From positions 62,001 to 126,000 of the forward strand of contig NZ_BMVK01000003.1 of assembly GCF_014650675.1 (NCBI RefSeq): a DNA stretch of 64,000 nucleotides. The letters are read 5' to 3'. The position numbers and the translations under genes are program-made. The notes beneath the pieces are model-generated. The model made no database searches. It saw nothing but the letters and a program-made list of their open reading frames with translations, and was not told where the DNA came from. The DNA is from Streptomyces anulatus (GTDB taxonomy: Bacteria; Actinomycetota; Actinomycetes; Streptomycetales; Streptomycetaceae). Positions 62,364 to 64,000 of the stretch are shown piece by piece (within the stretch, counting starts at the first letter, position 1; each line of letters starts with the position of its first letter).

Positions 62364-63206
62364 TCAACGGCTCTTCTCTGACCGGAGCTGGGAGAGTGTG
62401 TGCACGACCGGCAGGTCGAACTGGTCCTTGTCCTGCTCCCAGTAGGCGAGCACCCGAGCCGTGGCTTCGGCCATGTCCGTGGGCAGGTCAGCCGCGCGGA
62501 GAGTATCGGCGACCTCTTCCATCTCGGGCGCCCAGCGCCAGGCTCGGGCTGCCACGCTCGGTAGATACTCCGGATCGGAGAGGATCGCGGAGATCATGAC
62601 CTCGGCTTCGGCTGTGAGCTGATCACCGACTCCATGGGCGTCGGCGAGCGCGTGAGCGACTCCGGCGAGGGTGCGGGCGGCCTTCTGGTAGCTGGAGAAG
62701 GCCATCTTCAGCGCGGAAGCGGAACCGAGTGTGTCCCCGACGCGGCACACGTGCAGCGCAGAGTCCGTGAACAGCGACGCCACCGGCTCGACGGCGGAGT
62801 CGGCCCCTGCAAGATAGAGCCGCGTCGCGCGCCCATCGCCTGGCGGCTGACCGAAAACGGCACCGTCGACGACTGCGGAGCCGGGGCGGATCTCGTCAGC
62901 GATGCGCCGTACGCGTTGAGGGCTGATGGCGTTGATATCGACGTACACCCCCGCGAAGCCGTGTGCGGCCACCGCCGCTGCAACGTCCTCCGCCGCCTGC
63001 GGTGGGCAGACCGAGAGAACGATCGCGCTGCGCGACAGCGCTTCCGGGAGCGAGTCGCACGCAGTGGCACCGGCCTCTCTCGCGCGGCGCCACGTGTGCT
63101 CGCTGCGGCACTTGGTCACCGACAGCGCCTCATGGCCGCCGGCGACGATCTCGGCGGTGATCGCCGCGCCCATGGATCCAGGGTGGAGCACGGTCACGGT
63201 GATCAC
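62364..63206 (-). CDS. NAD(P)-dependent oxidoreductase, 6PGDH/3-hydroxyisobutyrate-dehydrogenase-like
   Basis: 280 residues with an N-terminal NAD(P)-binding Rossmann fold starting TVTVLHPGSMGAAITAEIV (GxxGxG-like at about 8-13), then PEALSRSAIVLSVCPPQ, and an all-helical C-terminal domain as in the beta-hydroxyacid dehydrogenase/imine-reductase group. The usual catalytic Lys block (G-x-x-x-K) is recognisable as GSASALKMAFSSYQKAA. GTG at 63206 has GGAGG about 8 bases upstream. Right after tRNA-Gly and in the opposite direction; may be part of an integrated element. Substrate unknown. Confidence 0.82.
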   Translation of the reverse strand: MITVTVLHPGSMGAAITAEIVAGGHEALSVTKCRSEHTWRRAREAGATACDSLPEALSRSAIVLSVCPPQAAEDVAAAVAAHGFAGVYVDINAISPQRVRRIADEIRPGSAVVDGAVFGQPPGDGRATRLYLAGADSAVEPVASLFTDSALHVCRVGDTLGSASALKMAFSSYQKAARTLAGVAHALADAHGVGDQLTAEAEVMISAILSDPEYLPSVAARAWRWAPEMEEVADTLRAADLPTDMAEATARVLAYWEQDKDQFDLPVVHTLSQLRSEKSR

Positions 63207-63508
63207 TGGCTGCCTCCGGCGGTCTGCGACGTGGAGTGTTCCTCATCCCATGATCCGCTGCCGCCCGGCACCAACGGCTACAGAATCAACACCTCGTGGC
63301 GGTCCGGGCACTGATGGAGGACAGAAGTGCCTCCGGGCTCTTGGACTGACCATTCAGAGCACGACAGCGGTACACGAGCCGTGGCCCTCCACTGTCCTGG
63401 CAGCTCGTCTCACGCCGAAGCCTCGTCATGGGTACCGTGCAGGAGACGAACTCTGTACGGACAGACCGGCGGTCGCGCCGGATCGTCCGGCGGCCGGGAG
63501 GTGTCCTG
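63207..63508. other. Divergent promoter region, oxidoreductase / XRE regulator
   Basis: 302 bases between divergent genes. No gene with a ribosome site, no repeat and no clear promoter pair were found. Confidence 0.5.
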
Positions 63509-64000
63509 ATGCTGGAGGAAGCCGAGGAGATCGGCAAGCGCGCTCGCAGGGCGAGGCTGCGGCTGGGCATGCCGCAGGCCGACCTGGCGACGGCCCTCGG
63601 GAAGTCGCAGGGCTGGGTGTCGAAGATGGAGCGTGGCCTGATCGAGCTGGACCGGGTCGGGCTGCTCAATCAGGTGGCCGCAGAGCTGCACGTCCATCCG
63701 AACGACCTGATCGGACGCCCGTACAGCAGCTCTCCCGACGACAGCCAGTGGCAGATCGCCGCCTCGTCGATCCTGCGCGAGCTGCGTCGCTACGACCTCG
63801 TCCCCGTCTTCGACGGGGCTCCGCGACCGGCATCACAGCTGTGGCGTGAGGTGACCCGGCTTCACCGCCTGCGGGACACCGCCTCCAACGTCGGGATTCT
63901 CCGAGTTCTCCCGGATCTGTTCCGGGAAGCGCGCGCTCTGGCGGAGGACTCGGACGGGCACGATCGGGAAGAGGCGTACGCCGTCTACGCCGTGTGCTGC
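63509..64000 (+). CDS. XRE-type HTH regulator, 5' part
   Basis: 164 codons to the window edge, with no stop. The HTH (about 8-65) has IGKRARRARLRLGMPQADLAT, LGKSQGWVSKMERG and DRVGLLNQVAAELHVHP, typical of the Streptomyces XRE/helix-turn-helix group that is followed by a TPR-like part; the later sequence (WREVTRLHRLRDTA) fits. ATG at 63509 has GGGAGG 6 bases upstream. It is divergent from the oxidoreductase gene and beside tRNA-Gly. Confidence 0.82.
   Translation, partial: MLEEAEEIGKRARRARLRLGMPQADLATALGKSQGWVSKMERGLIELDRVGLLNQVAAELHVHPNDLIGRPYSSSPDDSQWQIAASSILRELRRYDLVPVFDGAPRPASQLWREVTRLHRLRDTASNVGILRVLPDLFREARALAEDSDGHDREEAYAVYAVCC

Noticed and set aside
62206-64000. Integrated element with attL/attR at tRNA-Gly
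   Set aside because: No duplicated tRNA 3' end and no integrase in the window; kept as a low-weight possibility.

Overview
The window is Streptomyces DNA: very high GC with GC-rich third codon positions, GTG starts and AGGAGG-type ribosome sites, a DasR-type chitinase control element, HspR/HAIR-controlled chaperone genes, a parS site, and a gene order (purA ... fba-pyrE ... clpB ... hspR-dnaJ-grpE-dnaK ... dcd) that I recall from the Streptomyces chromosome core. No database search was possible; family names come from motifs and remembered families.

Region 1 (1-15.6 kb) is the regulator-rich edge of a natural-product gene cluster. It holds two DrrB-like ABC permeases (the first cut by the window edge), an O-methyltransferase-type enzyme, a luciferase-like flavin monooxygenase with its flavin reductase, and both subunits of a B12-dependent glutamate (methylaspartate) mutase. 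Next come a LysR-type HTH-only protein, two IclR twins, a SARP/AfsR-type activator with a damaged P-loop, two related LuxR-type regulators (one with a TTA codon) and a PucR-type regulator. A 12-bp element, CAGGAAG(C/A)TGC(C), recurs upstream of four of these transcription units. O-methylation, methyl-aspartate and flavin-dependent hydroxylation together resemble the skyllamycin logic (O-methyl-tyrosine, 3-methyl-aspartate, alpha-hydroxyglycine); this is inference.

Region 2 (15.9-22.3 kb) has a second DNA sliding-clamp gene, two tandem GH19 chitinases that each carry the same 28-bp DasR-like promoter element (the second apparently uses a CTG start), a DHA2 drug exporter and purA.

Region 3 (22.4-47.7 kb) is mostly conserved core: a lipid-kinase-like protein, DUF1876, a P450, a NarL-type two-component system, a kynurenine pathway group (tryptophan dioxygenase, kynureninase, probable formamidase), a 27-bp inverted-repeat element enclosing a 28-codon ORF, DUF3151, an MFS exporter, aminotransferases, fba, a parS site, pyrE, an aldose epimerase, a membrane spermidine-synthase-like protein and clpB with a HAIR operator.

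Region 4 (47.8-62.3 kb) starts with a small accessory unit: a Rieske-derived protein that has lost its cluster ligands, a small membrane or exported peptide and a divergent LuxR-type regulator. After it come the hspR-dnaJ-grpE-dnaK chaperone operon, a degenerate sugar transferase, an EtfD-like Fe-S membrane oxidoreductase, an FG-GAP lipoprotein, a Yip1 protein, a phosphoribosyltransferase, dcd and tRNA-Gly. Region 5 (62.3-64.0 kb), just beyond the tRNA, carries an oxidoreductase and a truncated XRE regulator and may be the start of an inserted island.
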